Source: Coix lacryma-jobi var. lacryma-jobi
Taxonomy: Eukaryota; Streptophyta; Magnoliopsida; Poales; Poaceae
Length of the DNA stretch: 64,000 nucleotides
Assembly: GCA_009763385.1 (NCBI GenBank)
Contig: CM019826.1
Coordinates: forward strand, 100,552,348 to 100,616,347
Direction: 5' to 3'
The notes beneath the pieces were generated by a model. It had not been told where the DNA came from, did no database searches, and worked only from the letters and a program-made list of their open reading frames with translations. Positions 44,514 through 56,312 of the stretch are shown here, one piece after another. How positions within the stretch are numbered: position 1 is the stretch's first letter; each line of letters begins with the position of its first letter. Made by a program: the position numbers and the translations under genes.

Positions 44514-47430
44514 TGTTAGAAGATTTGGACCTGGCCTAAATAAATATTCCAAATAAATCCCAAAGGTCCATCACACATGCATATGCATAGTATGGTGGGG
44601 GACTTTAGTCCCACATTGCTACTCTAGAAGGAGGGAGGCTAGCTTATATAGTTGAGCTGTCTCCAACTGGTTGAAGATATTGAGGAGAGGCAAAGAAAGT
44701 AACCCACACGCTCGCTCGCTCGCCTCGCCTCGCCGGGCATGGCGTGGCGTCTCGCGCGAGGGCACACGACATGCGCGTGAATGGTCCGACCGAGGTCTTG
44801 CGGGTGCGCGGCTTTCTTTTGCCACTCGATATTTTTTGCATGCATGGAGAAAATTGCGTTGACCTGTTTTAGCAAGCAATTATTCTCGTATTAATGGTGA
44901 TTGACTCGTACACTAATGGTAGGTTCAATCATATTAATATTGTGATTACGCGGTTGTCTCTTTCTAAAGATGCAGTTGTGGTGTGTATAAAGAGGGACGA
45001 GACGTCGTCCTCAATACAACACATTCTCCTCCTCCTCTACCCTAGTGCTGCGCTGCTGCTGTCGACCCCATCCCGCCGCCGATGTGCCATCGGTGCCGGG
45101 GAGGAGGATCTCCGAAGCCCGCGTCTCCTCGCGTCCCTGCACGGGGTAGGGGACGTATAAGGTTTTTGGGAAGCGTCGTCGCGACTGCTCGCTGGACGTC
45201 TTCTTCCCTCTGCGCCGACTTCGCTGGTCTTCTTCAATGGTCTGCTTCATCTTCTCTTGCGCTAGTTCCTAGTGCCGACAACCCCACTGTAAGCATGTCT
45301 TCAATCACACTGTTCTTCCATTTCATGTTCTTAATGTTATTAGCGATACATAGCCTGGATATGTCTCGGACTACACTGCTAGCGGTAGATTATATATCTA
45401 CGATACATGTTGTTTATCTTTTCCTCATTGTCGGAATTAATTTATGCATCACTAAATTGCTATTATTTCCAGCAATCCAAAAACCTTATAGGCATTTAGT
45501 GATGGCTGGTTTTTCTGATGATGATGAAACCGGAGAAATTCACTGGTGTGAATTTTAAGAGATGACAGACGAGAGAGCTCAGTTGTGGCTCACTGCTATG
45601 GGCGTTTTGGGTCGTCAGTGATCCTCCCGCACTACCTCTCGAATATGAGAAAGAGGTGCGGGATTTCACTGCGGCTACGACGATTTTCGTCAGATGCGTT
45701 CTTAGCGTTCTCTCGGACCAGCTGTGTGATGTTTATGTGAACATCAAAAGTGCTATTGAACTGTGGGAGGCACTTGAACATAAGTTCTTGGCCTCAGACG
45801 CTGGGCGCGAGCTGTACGTGATGGAGCAGTACCACGACTTCAAAATGGTTGATAACCGCTCTGTCGTGGAACAGGCTCATGAGTTCCAACTCATTGTGAG
45901 GGAGCTCGAACAGCTTGGGCATGTCTTGCCTGATAAATTTGTGGCGGGTGGCATTATTGCCAAGTTGCCTTCTTCATGGAGGAACTTTGCCACAGCTCTA
46001 AAACATAAAAGACAGAAAATCTCTGATGAAGATTTGTTGGCTGGTCTTGATGTTGAAGAGAAGGCTTGGGCAAAGGATGCTCCACCAAGAGTACCCGAAG
46101 GGCAGTCCAGCGCCAACGTGATGCAGCACGCTGGTAAGAACAAGCAAAGGCCTAATCAGACTACTCAGTTCAAGAAGAAGAAGATGAACATGAACAAGGT
46201 TGTGTGCTTCGTTTGCGATGAGACTGGGCACTTCGCCAAGAAGTGCAAGAACCGCAAAGGAAAGAAGAATCGGCAAGGGCGGAAATCTGCCAACATGACT
46301 ATTGGCGATCCTAGCGGATCTGGGTACGGTAATTATTTACCGAGCGTATTTTCTGTATGTCAATCTAATGATTGGTGGATAGATATAGGAGCCAGTATTC
46401 ATGTTTGTACTGATATCTCCATGTTTTCATCTTACCAGGATGCACGAGGTTCAACCGTCATGATGGGGAACGGCTCGCATGCTACTGTTCTTGGTGTTGG
46501 TTTGGTCGATCTGAAGTTCACTTCGGGAAAGATTGTGCGGCTCAAGAACGTGCAACATGCCCCCTCAATAAAGAAGAACCTCGTTAGTGGATCCCTCTTG
46601 TGTCGAGATGGATTCAAACTGGTATTTGAGTCTAATAAAGTAGTCATCTCGAGGTATGACCAATTCATTGGCAAAGGCTATGATAGCGGAGGCTTATTCC
46701 GCTTTTCTCTCTCCGATTTTTGTAATAAAGTGGTGAACCATATTTGTGACTCAAACAATTCAGTGGCTGATGTATGACATTCACATTTGTGTCACATTAA
46801 TTTTGGTTGTATATCGCGTCTATCCAGCATGAATTTAATTCCGAATTTTTCGACTGTCAAAGGCTCTAAATGTCAAGCGTGCGTGCAAGCGAAGCAACCT
46901 CGTAAGCCATACAAGGTTGTAGATGACAGGCGCACGACATTATTAGAGCTCATACATTCTGATCTTTGTGAGATGAATGGTGTGTTGATAAAGGAAGAAA
47001 AACATATTTTATGACTTTAATTGATGATGCAACAAAATTTTGTTATGTGTTTCTTCTAAAAACGAAAGATGGAGCGTTAGAATATTTTAAGACTTATAAA
47101 GCTAAGGTGGAAAATCAATTGGAAAAGAAAATAAAACATGTTAGGTCTAATCGTGGTGGGTGAATATTTTTCCAATGAGTTTGATCTCTTCTGTTCGGAG
47201 AATGGAATAATTCATGAACGGACACCTCCATATTCACCTCAATCTAATGGGGTTGCCGAAAGAAAGAACCAGACGCTAATGGACTTGGTAAATGCCATGT
47301 TAGGAACGTCCGGTATGACCAAGGCATGGTGGGGGGAGGCTGTCTTGATAGCATGTCATGTTCTGAATAGAGTTCCCACTAAAAATAGTGATGTGACTCC
47401 GTATGAGGGATGGAAAGGAAGAAAACCTTC
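44514..47430 (+). mobile_element. Decayed Ty1/Copia retrotransposon, truncated on the right
   Basis: The 5' LTR appears to begin TGTTAGAAGATTTGGACC at 44,514, inside the MULE terminal repeat. It has TATA candidates at 44,644-44,650 (TTATATAG) and about 44,977 (GTATAAAG). The LTR end and primer site could not be fixed, but gag starts near 45,502. The pol gene is lost abruptly at 47,430 where a minus-strand Sirevirus LTR begins. The rest of pol and the 3' LTR are outside the window or deleted. Confidence 0.75.
45502..47430 (+). pseudogene. Copia gag-pol, disabled and truncated within integrase
   Basis: The frame opens at ATG 45,502 (MAGFSDDDETGEIHW), breaks twice before 45,656, then runs open to 46,777. 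It includes the Copia gag region (YVMEQYHDFKMVDNRSV), a CCHC knuckle (CFVCDETGHFAKKC, about 46,206) and the protease site WWIDIGASIHVC, where the usual D-T/S-G reads D-I-G. A stop follows, then the pre-integrase region (CHINFGCISRLSSMN, CQACVQAK) and integrase: HSDLCEM holds the first catalytic Asp, but the second site reads SNRGG with Asn for Asp followed by a stop, and ERKNQTL holds the Glu. Homology ends at about 47,430 (PYEGWKGRKP). The mutated catalytic sites show it is an old copy. Confidence 0.85.
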
Positions 47431-48681
47431 TGTAAGGACCTGTGTGGCCTAGAGGGGGGTGAATAGGCTTGTCAAAAATCACAGCTCAAAACTTAATTAG
47501 ATAAGCCCAACACTACGGCCTTGTGCCCGGCACTGCCGGCCTCAGCGCGGTACTGCCGCGCATAATAGAATCTGAGCGTGCAATTCGAAATCCAGCCACA
47601 GCAAACCGAATCTATATGAATGGAAATGCTACATTAGGTTTCGTGAACCAGCAGAACCAACTCTACCAAGCCAAATATGTAGTATGAAGTAGATCGGGCC
47701 AAACCCTAGAATCTATCACAAGCTCACAAGTATGAAATATGAAAGCATGTAAGCACAAGAGACAAGTGATTTATCCCGTGGTTCAGCTCACCACCAAGGC
47801 TTGCCTACCTCCACGTTGTTGAGGTTGACCACTTAGGTCATGAGCTTTGCAACTCTTCCTCGTTTTCAAGGCAAGGAACCAAATCCTTGAAGTGAGTGGT
47901 AATAATACTAGCTACACGAGTGATTACAAACCTCCCAAGGCTGCCACACAAGTTGGCTAGCTCAAGGGCGATGCCTAGCCGGCTAGGGTTCCAAGAACCC
48001 AAGAGTAATTGAAGCAAATCCACCAGCTATGACTCAAATCAAGTGCTCTAGGGAGTAGATCTCAGCTAGGGCTTCTCTTTGGTGAAGGTTTGAGCCTCTA
48101 ACTCACTTGGAATCAATGGGAATCGAAGATTTGGTGAGAGAGAGCTTGAGAGCCTTCAATGTGGGAGAGAGAGCCTTGTCTGGAGGTAGGAGAAGAGTTA
48201 TGGTCGTGGGTGACCGTTGGGGTGGCAGGGAGATGGAGTAAATACCCCCTGCCATCCAACGGCTGAAACAAGTCACGGCAGTGCCGGCCTTAGCCCGGCA
48301 GTGCCACGGCCCGGCACTGCCGCGCCCTGGGCGGCACTGTCGCGCCTACCAGACAGACAGAGATAGATCAGAATTCTGTGCAGCTGTCTTTGGTTAGAAA
48401 TAAGGATGGCTTTGGTTGGTTTGAGCACATATCATTCAGCCATAGCGATGCATTTGCATTCCCCTTGATAGTACAAATCCTATAACTCAAATACATAAGA
48501 AAAAGCTCGTTGTAGCACTTTGAGTCCGGAACCGATGAAATAACGTATGAGGGGTCCACCAACACATATGTGCCATCCTTTCTCATTATCAACCTGCTTG
48601 TCATCTTGGTAAATCTCATTAGTTCTCCAATCGTGTGGTCATTATCACCAAAACCACAAATAGGGCTTGATTGCACTTACA
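47431..48681 (-). repeat. 3' LTR of the minus-strand Sirevirus
   Basis: 1,251 bp. On the minus strand it begins TGTAAGTGCAATCAAGCCC, a start resembling grass SIRE/Maximus LTRs, and ends CACCCCCCTCTAGGCC, then AGGTCCTTACA. CGGCAGTGCCG palindromes lie at 48,276-48,345 and 47,527-47,561. A weak TATA-like TATTTACT lies at about 48,244-48,237 just downstream of the first group. Confidence 0.8.
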
Positions 48682-49040
48682 ATCTCCCCTTTTTGGTGAT
48701 TGATGACAACACAATTGAAGCTTACAATAAAAGGGTACAATACTTGAGATTTAGAAGCTTAGGTGTGAAACCTACCCTTAATGTGTGAATGAGAGCTGAA
48801 ATCTCAAATTGGCATTAGAGGCCAACATTCACATATTTAAGAGTGTAAGATAGGTTCAATTTCACATCTAATAGCTTTGTGGGGTGCAACCAAACTGTGT
48901 CAAGAATAATACGTGATGCGAATGACAGTTTAAGCACATCAGAGTGGTTTGCTGCCTGTCAGCCAGAGCGGCACTGCCGCTCTAGGGGCGGCACTGCCGG
49001 AGCCCAGCACTGCCGGCCATGGAGCGGCACTACCGCTCAG
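48276..49040. repeat. CGGCAGTGCCG / CGGCACTGCCG palindromes
   Basis: Four copies at 48,276-48,345 and four at 48,968-49,040, with further groups at 47,527-47,561, 63,462-63,500 and 63,907-63,977. Most are odd-length palindromes (GGCA-G-TGCC). A few are hybrids such as GCGGTACTGCCGC and GCGGCACTACCGC. Confidence 0.85.
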
Positions 49041-49351
49041 ATTTATAGACAGCAAACGCAACGGAAATTAAAACAGCCACAAAGCATAATAAACAACATG
49101 TCTAAACAGAATATGACAAGCTAGATAAGCAGATAAAAGTACATGTTCGCATCCAAGTCTAAGAAGTAGCAACATAGAGTATTACAAAATAGAGTTTTGA
49201 TCGAAACAAACTCTCTCACAACTCACCACTACTAAAATATAGGACATGAAAAGGAAAGTGTTGTACCCCCTTCTCTTCACCTAATTCTCCCCCTTTGGCA
49301 ACAAGTCACCAAAAAGAGAGAAGTAGAGAGAAGAGAAGAGTGTCCAAACAC
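48682..49351. other. Non-coding spacer between the ORF and the 3' LTR of the minus-strand Sirevirus
   Basis: The polypurine tract lies at 48,682-48,695 on the minus strand and palindromes at 48,968-49,040. The rest has no recognised feature. Confidence 0.55.
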
Positions 49352-50578
49352 TCACTCATCAACAGACGCTAACGTGTCCCAGGGAATCTCGGCCTCCTCA
49401 TCATCATCGTCGTCGTCGCCATCGTCGTCGTCGTCATCAGACTCTACAACAGCCTTCCCATGGCGATGGGTAGTGCTGGTGTAGTGGGTCGAGGTGTGCG
49501 TAGAACGACGAGATGGCTCAGGCACTATCTCCTCCTGCTCCTCGTTACCATCTGAGTCTATATCATCTAAGTCGAGACTGGAGAGGTCGAAGTGAGGTGG
49601 AGAGCGGGGTGGCGGTAACGGCGAACAACCCGCCCGCTCTCGCTCTACACGCTGCTCAACAAGTGCCTGGGGAGCTGTCTGGGCTGCGTAGGTGCAAGTA
49701 GAGAAGATGGCCTTAATCCATTTGGCCAACATGCTCTTCTTCTTCCTCTGATAGGAAGGGTGGGAGCTCTCTGGCCTGTCAACTACTGTTGCCCCTGCTG
49801 CTGCTGCCCTCTTCTTCTCTGCTCTATAAGGCTCATGCAGCCCATCCTTAGCAAAGGTGTAACCGGAGACCATCTCAATCATGTACATGATGTAGGGGGC
49901 ATAGAGCACTGCCTTCCTAGCATCCTCGGCTGCCACCTGTAACTCAGTCCAAATAAAACTGGAGATGGAGAAGTGGTTTGCCCTGGGGGCCATCCTAGCC
50001 AACATGTTCCTGCCATATCCATAGAGGTTAGAATGAGAACCCCCTTTGGGGTTAGAGTCTGCCTGAAAAGGTTGTTCAACATGTAGTAATAGCACTTCAG
50101 CCCCTTGACCAACCCGTCTGCCTTCCGAGGATCCTCATACATGAATGCAATCTCATTATCTGTCAGAGTTCTCTCCTGGTGTAGACTATCAAGCTCTCTA
50201 TCCCCGCTTCCCAAACTGAGGATCCTAGCAAAGGTCTCATAAGAGACCTTGTAGTGATGACCATCGGTCATCCAATGCATCTCCTCCACCACATTGTCCA
50301 CATAGAGCGTGGCATGAAACTGATGAATGATCTCTGTGTTCCAGTTATAGCTGAAACCCATCAAGTCATACATATTCCTCTCCTTGCAAGCTGCCACCAC
50401 CCTGTTAATGTCATGATCATGCTTGACCTCCAAGTGCTCCCAATCAACATACTTCATACTTAGAATCTTTTGCCTCTTGGCATTGTACAAGACTGAACGG
50501 TAGAAGTCGGAGTGGAACTCGTTCCAGAACTGTAGTCAATGCCCATATCTTTCTGAAGGTTGTAGGGATTGAGCTGGC
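49352..50578 (-). pseudogene. C-terminal part of an env-position ORF of the minus-strand Sirevirus
   Basis: Read from 50,578 leftwards. After one frame change near 50,520 the frame reads FWNEFHSDFYRSVLYNAKRQ, MKYVDWEHLEVKHDHDINR, MYDLMGFSYNWNTEIIHQF and MHWMTDGHHYKVSYETFARI. This pattern resembles the plant family often annotated 'putative plant transposon protein'. A one-base shift near 50,040 moves it to a second frame with MVSGYTFAKDGLHEPYRAEK. The C-terminus is very acidic (about 20 Asp/Glu near 49,400), ending DTLASVDE at 49,352. The location between pol and the 3' LTR is where some Sireviruses carry an envelope-like gene. No signal peptide or membrane segment was seen in this part, so the function is not assigned. 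Confidence 0.55.
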
Positions 50579-53500
50579 TATTGGCGGTTCTTATCGACAT
50601 ATTTATCCCGCCAACATAGTCCACATAAAAGGAGTAAAGCATGTATTTTACTCATATATACATTATTGCTAACCAAGTTCCACATGTAGTGCAAAGTTAT
50701 GTTTTGCAGATCATAAACATGCATACAGGTGGATAACAACCAAAAAGGCGCAATCCAACACGCCGAAATGCGCAAAATGAACAAGGACACAAAAAGCCCA
50801 TATAGAAGTGCAGCAAATTTCTGTGACGTAACGGCCCTAATCCCATGGCCCACTGATCACTATCAATCACTGACAGTCGATCCGTACAGCCAAGAGATTA
50901 AGACCGGTTTCCGCCACTGGGCTACATCAGTGCCCGATGTCCGCAGGATCATCTCACAATTCAGTTACAATCTCTTGAACATTTTGACAAATAACATCGG
51001 GAGTAAATAGCGGAAGACTTAGATAACAATAGTTTTACAAACCAGGGTTCAACATAACATTAAAGTGAAGTTATTACAGACCATAGTTCAAATAGATAGA
51101 GTTGGCAGAGTAGCATATGACAACAACTAAAGAATAAAGATACTTCTCCCAGCCCGAGGGTGAATAATCACTCATCGGCCTCATCGGCCTCTTCCTGAAC
51201 AACAGTCACACAGCAGGGTCCAAGGCATACTGAGGAATCTGCCATACCTGCAACATGGGTAATAGAACCCTGAGTACAAAGGTACTCAACAAGACTTACC
51301 TGACTAAAGAAAAAAGGGAGAAGACTCAGGTATGAGAGGCTTAGGGTAGTCAAGGTAAGGCTTTAAGCAGTTCAAGTATTTGCAGAAAAGCATTTTTCAA
51401 ACCTTGTTCCTTATTTGAAAAGACTCAGATATTCCTTGTTCCATATAATCTTGATTCATTTTACTTTCCAAAAACAGACCTAGTTGAGAACACTCCCTGT
51501 TGACAGTCAGTGACTAAGTCTCCATAACCGAGGAGCAGCGTTAATCCGGATAAATTATACTCAGCTGAGGGTCCCTATCCACACTGCATATGTAGCACCC
51601 AAGTTGCATATGCCAACTCGTCTTCCACGATTCCTCCAAGATTGGGCCCGGTCCTACGCCACCCGGAAGTACAGTACACCACTCAATCCGGGACTTTAAC
51701 CCACGTGGGTACATGCTACTTCCGCCATCTCTCCACTCCCAGTGCGCGTTGTCGGTCCATAAAGGATTCTCGGAGCCGAAGCTTTCCGTAGTATGTGAAT
51801 AGTTGCAAGTCTTAGTCAGCAGGCCCCCATACAGGTGGTCCCTAAATTTTCCAGCCAGCGACAAGCACCTCGGGACTCTAACCCCAAGAGTACAGGTCCT
51901 GTCAGTTTTTCAACCCTGTCCGGTCGGTGTCAACTGTTGAGTCCCGGACTACAACATGACGGCACCGTACTCGCGGACAACCTCTCCTTCCCATTAACTA
52001 AGTACGGATCAGATACTTAGCCAATAGTGGGAGTAAACCAGAATTCCCATAAATATTCTTAAAGTGATCACACTTTTGATATTGGCATTTTTATTGCAAA
52101 TCTATCATATAGCATTGCTAAGCATTTTGTAAATAGTTTTTGAAAGCAGGTATCGGGTGTATAATTGGTCAAGGTGGATAATGCACCAAATAGGATTTCA
52201 CTCAACTCCTATCAACCTAATGCAATAATTTAACTCAAAGACATTTTAAGGAAACATTATAAATTCAAGGAAAGGGTTAAATGCACCGGGGCTTGCCTTG
52301 GATGGCAAAGAGAGCAGACTCGGGGTAGGTATAGGTGTCGGAGCTCGGGGTCGCCTCGGGAGTTGGTTCGTCAACAGCGGCCTCGACTCTGGTACCTTCT
52401 TCGTCAACTATACGGATGCAATGATGAATGCTCATGAGAATGATGATATGGACTTAAGTGCAAGACAATTCCACTGATTCTAGATTACTCTTAGGCAAGA
52501 CATAATCGAAATCTAGGTTGAGATTAAAAGGTAACCATTTCTTCCTTAAGCAATATTGATTAAACTAGACCTTATTGTAATTATCCTAAGCATCATCTAA
52601 ACATAGCATCACAAACATCATAGACCAAAGGGTAGGGGTCTATGAACATCAATCAATCCAAAGATCACATCATTGAACATTTTATTACCAACCCCTAAAC
52701 CATCTTTTCTATTTTTCTTAATTTTTTAAAAGGTCATTTTATGAAGTTGCTCCAAAAATTACCAAAATAATCACATAAGTTCATTATGGTGTAGATAGAT
52801 GGCAACACCAATTTCATAATTTTTGGAGGTCATTAAGGTGCTCAATTAAATCTAGGCATTAATTAACAAAAGGCACTATTTAGGAATTAAAATAAATGCT
52901 CAAAAATCAACTTGCTCCAACTGACTTCAAAATTTTACCAGAGACTCATCATGACATAACTAGCTTGCAAATTTATATCTCAAGGTTTTTGGAGCTATAG
53001 ATCACTCTCCAAAAATACCAAAGCCTTCATTTTTCAATTAAAAGGGGAATTTTACATTTTCAAATTTTTGCACAAAACTCAAGTTTCATATTTTTATAAA
53101 ATACTACAGAGCATAAAGAGTCTACCACAAAAAATTTCAGAATTTTTGGATCAACACAGAAAATCACACAAAAAGAGAAATCTGAACACTATTCATATCT
53201 TGAAAATAAAAAGAAAAACGGGCATGGCGGGGGGAGCTCGTCGCCGGCGACCATAGGCGGGCGGCGCTCGGCACGCCGGCCAAACAGGGGTCTGGGGCGA
53301 AACCAAACACCTAGGGAGCATGATGGAGCTCACCGGAGTCGATTGGGCAGCTCGGTGAGGGACGGGGATGGACGGTGGAGGTGGTCGACGGTGACGGCGG
53401 GGAAGCTCGCGCGGCGACAGGCGTCCTGGCGACCCTGTGCACAACGGAGCCGCTATGGCCGGGTTAGAGTCGCACCGGGACAGGGAAGCGAATGCGAGGG

Positions 53501-53746
53501 TCGGAGGGAGATGATCAAGGCCGGAGACGGCGAATTCTACGAACCCGAGTTCGCAGGGTTCTCGCCGGAGACGACAACGAGAGAGTTACGCCGGGCAAAC
53601 GGGGACGGTAGAGGTGAAATTGGAGGTGGGGAAGCTTCACCAGATCAAGGCGGAGCTGCTGAGCTAGGTGGTTGAGCACGGGGAGGCTCTGGAGTGAGCT
53701 GGCGACGGCGGAGGAGGTGAGTGAGGGAGCTCGGGCTCGGAGGCCT

Positions 53747-53755
53747 TCTTATAGT
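53747..53755 (-). promoter_or_regulatory. TATA box of the solo LTR
   Basis: CTATAAGAAGG on the minus strand, in a GC-rich setting. It marks the likely U3/R boundary, leaving about 1.1 kb of U3 and about 2.9 kb of R/U5. Confidence 0.5.
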
Positions 53756-54159
53756 CGCGGCGGAGGTCGGTAGAGACCTCGGGTGTTGCGCGGGTAAGGT
53801 TTGCGGGGGCGGTGCGCACTCGATTGCGCTCTGGCGGATAAGCTGGCGTGCAGCCGGGGCTCGGGCGTAAGCTCGCCGGCGATGGCCACGCGGCGGCGAC
53901 GCGCAGAGGACTGTAGGGGACGGGGGCGAGGGTCAGCGCTCGCGTGCGGGCGCGGAGGGAACAAGGAGACAGCGGCGGCAGGTTGGTGGCGCGTGGGGAG
54001 CAGCCAGGCACGCGGCACGCGCAGCGCCGGTGGGCTGGCCATGGCCGGGTCCCCCCTAGCTCGCGGTAGGAGAAGAACAGTGTAGGGGTAGGGTTTGACT
54101 TTTGGCTGGTTTCTGAATTTTGCAAATTTCTCCCAAAAATTGAACTGTGCGACAGAAAC

Positions 54160-54560
54160 TCAAAACATCAAAGTTGTTCAGAAAAAAGAGATCTACAACT
54201 TTGTCAATAAGAACATTTTCAAAATTCAAACAGTTTTTGAACAATATTCAAAAACAGAAAAGGGGACACTTTTGAAATTTGAATCAATTCAAAATTACTT
54301 TGGATTTTATACTGAAACTTGAAAATCTGCAAATATGAAAGTTGTTCATTTTGCCAAAACCTACAACTTTGCTATTATACACTTTTCCTGAAACTCATTT
54401 GTTTTTGAACTCATTTTGAAAACTGAAAAGGGGACAAAAACTGGAGTTTGATTAAATTTGAAATAACTCAAAACTTTGTACTGCAACTTGAAAATTTGTA
54501 AATACCAAAGTTGTTTCTCTTTGACAGATCTACAACTTTGCTTTTTGGACCAACCTCAAA
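54160..54560 (-). repeat. Three AAAGTTGTAGATCT modules in the solo LTR
   Basis: Inverted pairs CAAAGTTGT/ACAACTTTG lie near 54,166-54,205, 54,336-54,375 and 54,507-54,541, spaced about 170 bp. On the minus strand the first and third read AAAGTTGTAGATCT, about 10-14 bases, ACAACTTTGGTATTT or a variant, matching the CACTA modules near 24,471 and 24,618. Confidence 0.8.
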
Positions 54561-54981
54561 TTTTGAATAATTTTTGAATTACAAAAAGAGGGATAAAATC
54601 CAGGATTTGGAAATCAGGGTTTTGCAAAGGGATTTGAAATCAAATTCTGATTTTTGAACTTTGGCCAACACAACAAAACTTCAAGACACCAAAGGAACAA
54701 GAATTACACAAAACTAGTCACAGAGATGAAATTACCATTTTGCCCTTATTGAGAGAAGTGGGCTAATTAGGGTTTTTGCAATAGAGGTACTTCACATAAA
54801 ATGATATACTTAGCAAAATGCATACACATGAAATCATGATCTAGATGCTTAAAGATGATAATGATGATATGTCAAGTTAATTACATGCTAAACACCAGAG
54901 GTGTTACAATTTCAGCCGGGAACAAACTCAGGAGCCCAAAAGGAGCAGCCCAGGCTTTTGCCTGGGCTTGTTGGGCCCAGC

Positions 54982-55018
54982 CAGGGGGCGGCCGCCCCCT
55001 GGGTCGGCCGCCCCCTGG
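54982..55018. repeat. GC palindrome pair in U3 of the Ty3 5' LTR
   Basis: GGGGCGGCCGCCCC, then CTGGGT, then CGGCCGCCCC. The copy in the 3' LTR is at about 61,438-61,475, and a closely related copy lies in the interior at 58,416-58,446. Confidence 0.85.
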
Positions 55019-55125
55019 AGACGCCACGTGGCCACCGCCTTTACAGAGGCGGTGCAATCAATGCCCCTAAGGCGGTTTCAGGTGAATTTTGCAGCAAGCC
55101 CCCTCCTAAACCGACCTAAAGCACC

Positions 55126-55133
55126 TATATAAG
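55126..55133 (+). promoter_or_regulatory. TATA box of the Ty3 LTR
   Basis: CCTATATAAGGAGG about 110 bp after the GC palindromes. The 3' LTR copy is at 61,581-61,588. It is followed by a leader with AGTAGAACACAATC, typical of an LTR transcript start. Confidence 0.7.
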
Positions 55134-56312
55134 GAGGGGGAGAGGGGAGGCCAAAGTAGAACACAATCACCTCTTGAGCTACACACTTGGGCACTACCTC
55201 TTCTTAGTTTTTCCTTGTTCTTGTGCTAGAGAGAGAGCTAGGCAAAGCTATCAAGGAGGGCTTGGCTCCTTGGAGAGATATTGGGTATGAATAAGATAGA
55301 TCTGATCTCCAAAGCCCTGTCTTCATTCTTTCGATACAGTTCTTCATATGAACTAGAGTATAGTTCTTGTTCTAGTATTTTGGTATATGACTTAGATCTT
55401 AGGTCCTATATCATGTTGCTAGTATATGAACTTATGAATAGTTCTTGTGGAATTAGTATAATATACATTCTAGTGTATAGTTCTTATAATATATAGCTAC
55501 CCTAGGGTTAGTAGTGTATTATATGAATTAGAGCTAAGTGTGTATTGTATTATTCTCACATAGAACATTAGTCTAATTGCTTCATGCTTGTTATATGATT
55601 AGAAATGAGCTTATGTCAAGGGTGGCGGTTTATCATGCTCTTCTGAGTAGGCTCAGGCTTCTTACCTGTCGATCCGTAGGGTCGGGGACCCGGGGGAGTC
55701 TGAGTGGGTTCTGTGCATGCAAGCTTGGTGCTTGGATGTAGACGCCGGGTAATTGCATGGTCTTAGTCCACGGTAGTGGGGATGGCGGCAGGTGGTGACA
55801 GCCCTGTCCGTCCTTGGCATTCCCCCACGTTCGGCTAGGGTGTAGGAGTCTAAATTGTTATGAGAGGTTGCTAGCAGACCAGTACTCGCGTAATCTCCCG
55901 AACCATCTGAAGCATGAGATTAGTTCTATGTCATATGATTGCATGATTAACTTGTTCTGTGTATGACCTATATCCAGACCATGCCTGCTCTATTAGGTTA
56001 TTCAATTATTCTTTTATTCATTTATTATTTTAGTCTCTTTTTACTCTTTGCCCTTTTGCCATGCTCAAGATTGTGTTTCTCCACTATTCAAATCATCACT
56101 GTTTATCACCTGTTATGACAATTGATCCATTATTGCTATCATGGTATTTGGTACTATATTTATCCTAGAACTTGATACATACAAAGCCTTCCTTGAGCGA
56201 ACCAATAAATCACGATACTCGGTATATCTCCGGGTGAAATGCTACACGATAATTCCGTGCGCTTGCGGACCTAAACTCCAAACCTACGAACTATCGTATA
56301 GATGCATGCTTA

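Larger units (their letters stand above)
50822..54908 (-). mobile_element. 4.1-kb solo LTR nested in the Ty3 5' LTR
   Basis: It is bounded by TGTGACGTAACGG and GAGGTGTTACA (minus strand start TGTAACACCTC) with a perfect 5-bp duplication ATTTC (50,817-50,821 and 54,909-54,913). Comparison with the uninterrupted LTR at 61,370 confirms the insertion site exactly. A minus-strand TATA box (ACTATAAGAAGG) lies at about 53,755-53,747. No primer site, gag or pol is inside, so it is one LTR left after recombination between two. Its family is a large-LTR Ty3 lineage. The GC-rich frames at 53,190-54,060 are LTR sequence, not genes. Confidence 0.85.

Noticed and set aside
53193..54125. GC-rich frames (up to 153 codons) that look like a proline-rich protein
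   Set aside because: They lie in the U3/R region of the 4.1 kb solo LTR around its TATA box, with no supported start or domain.
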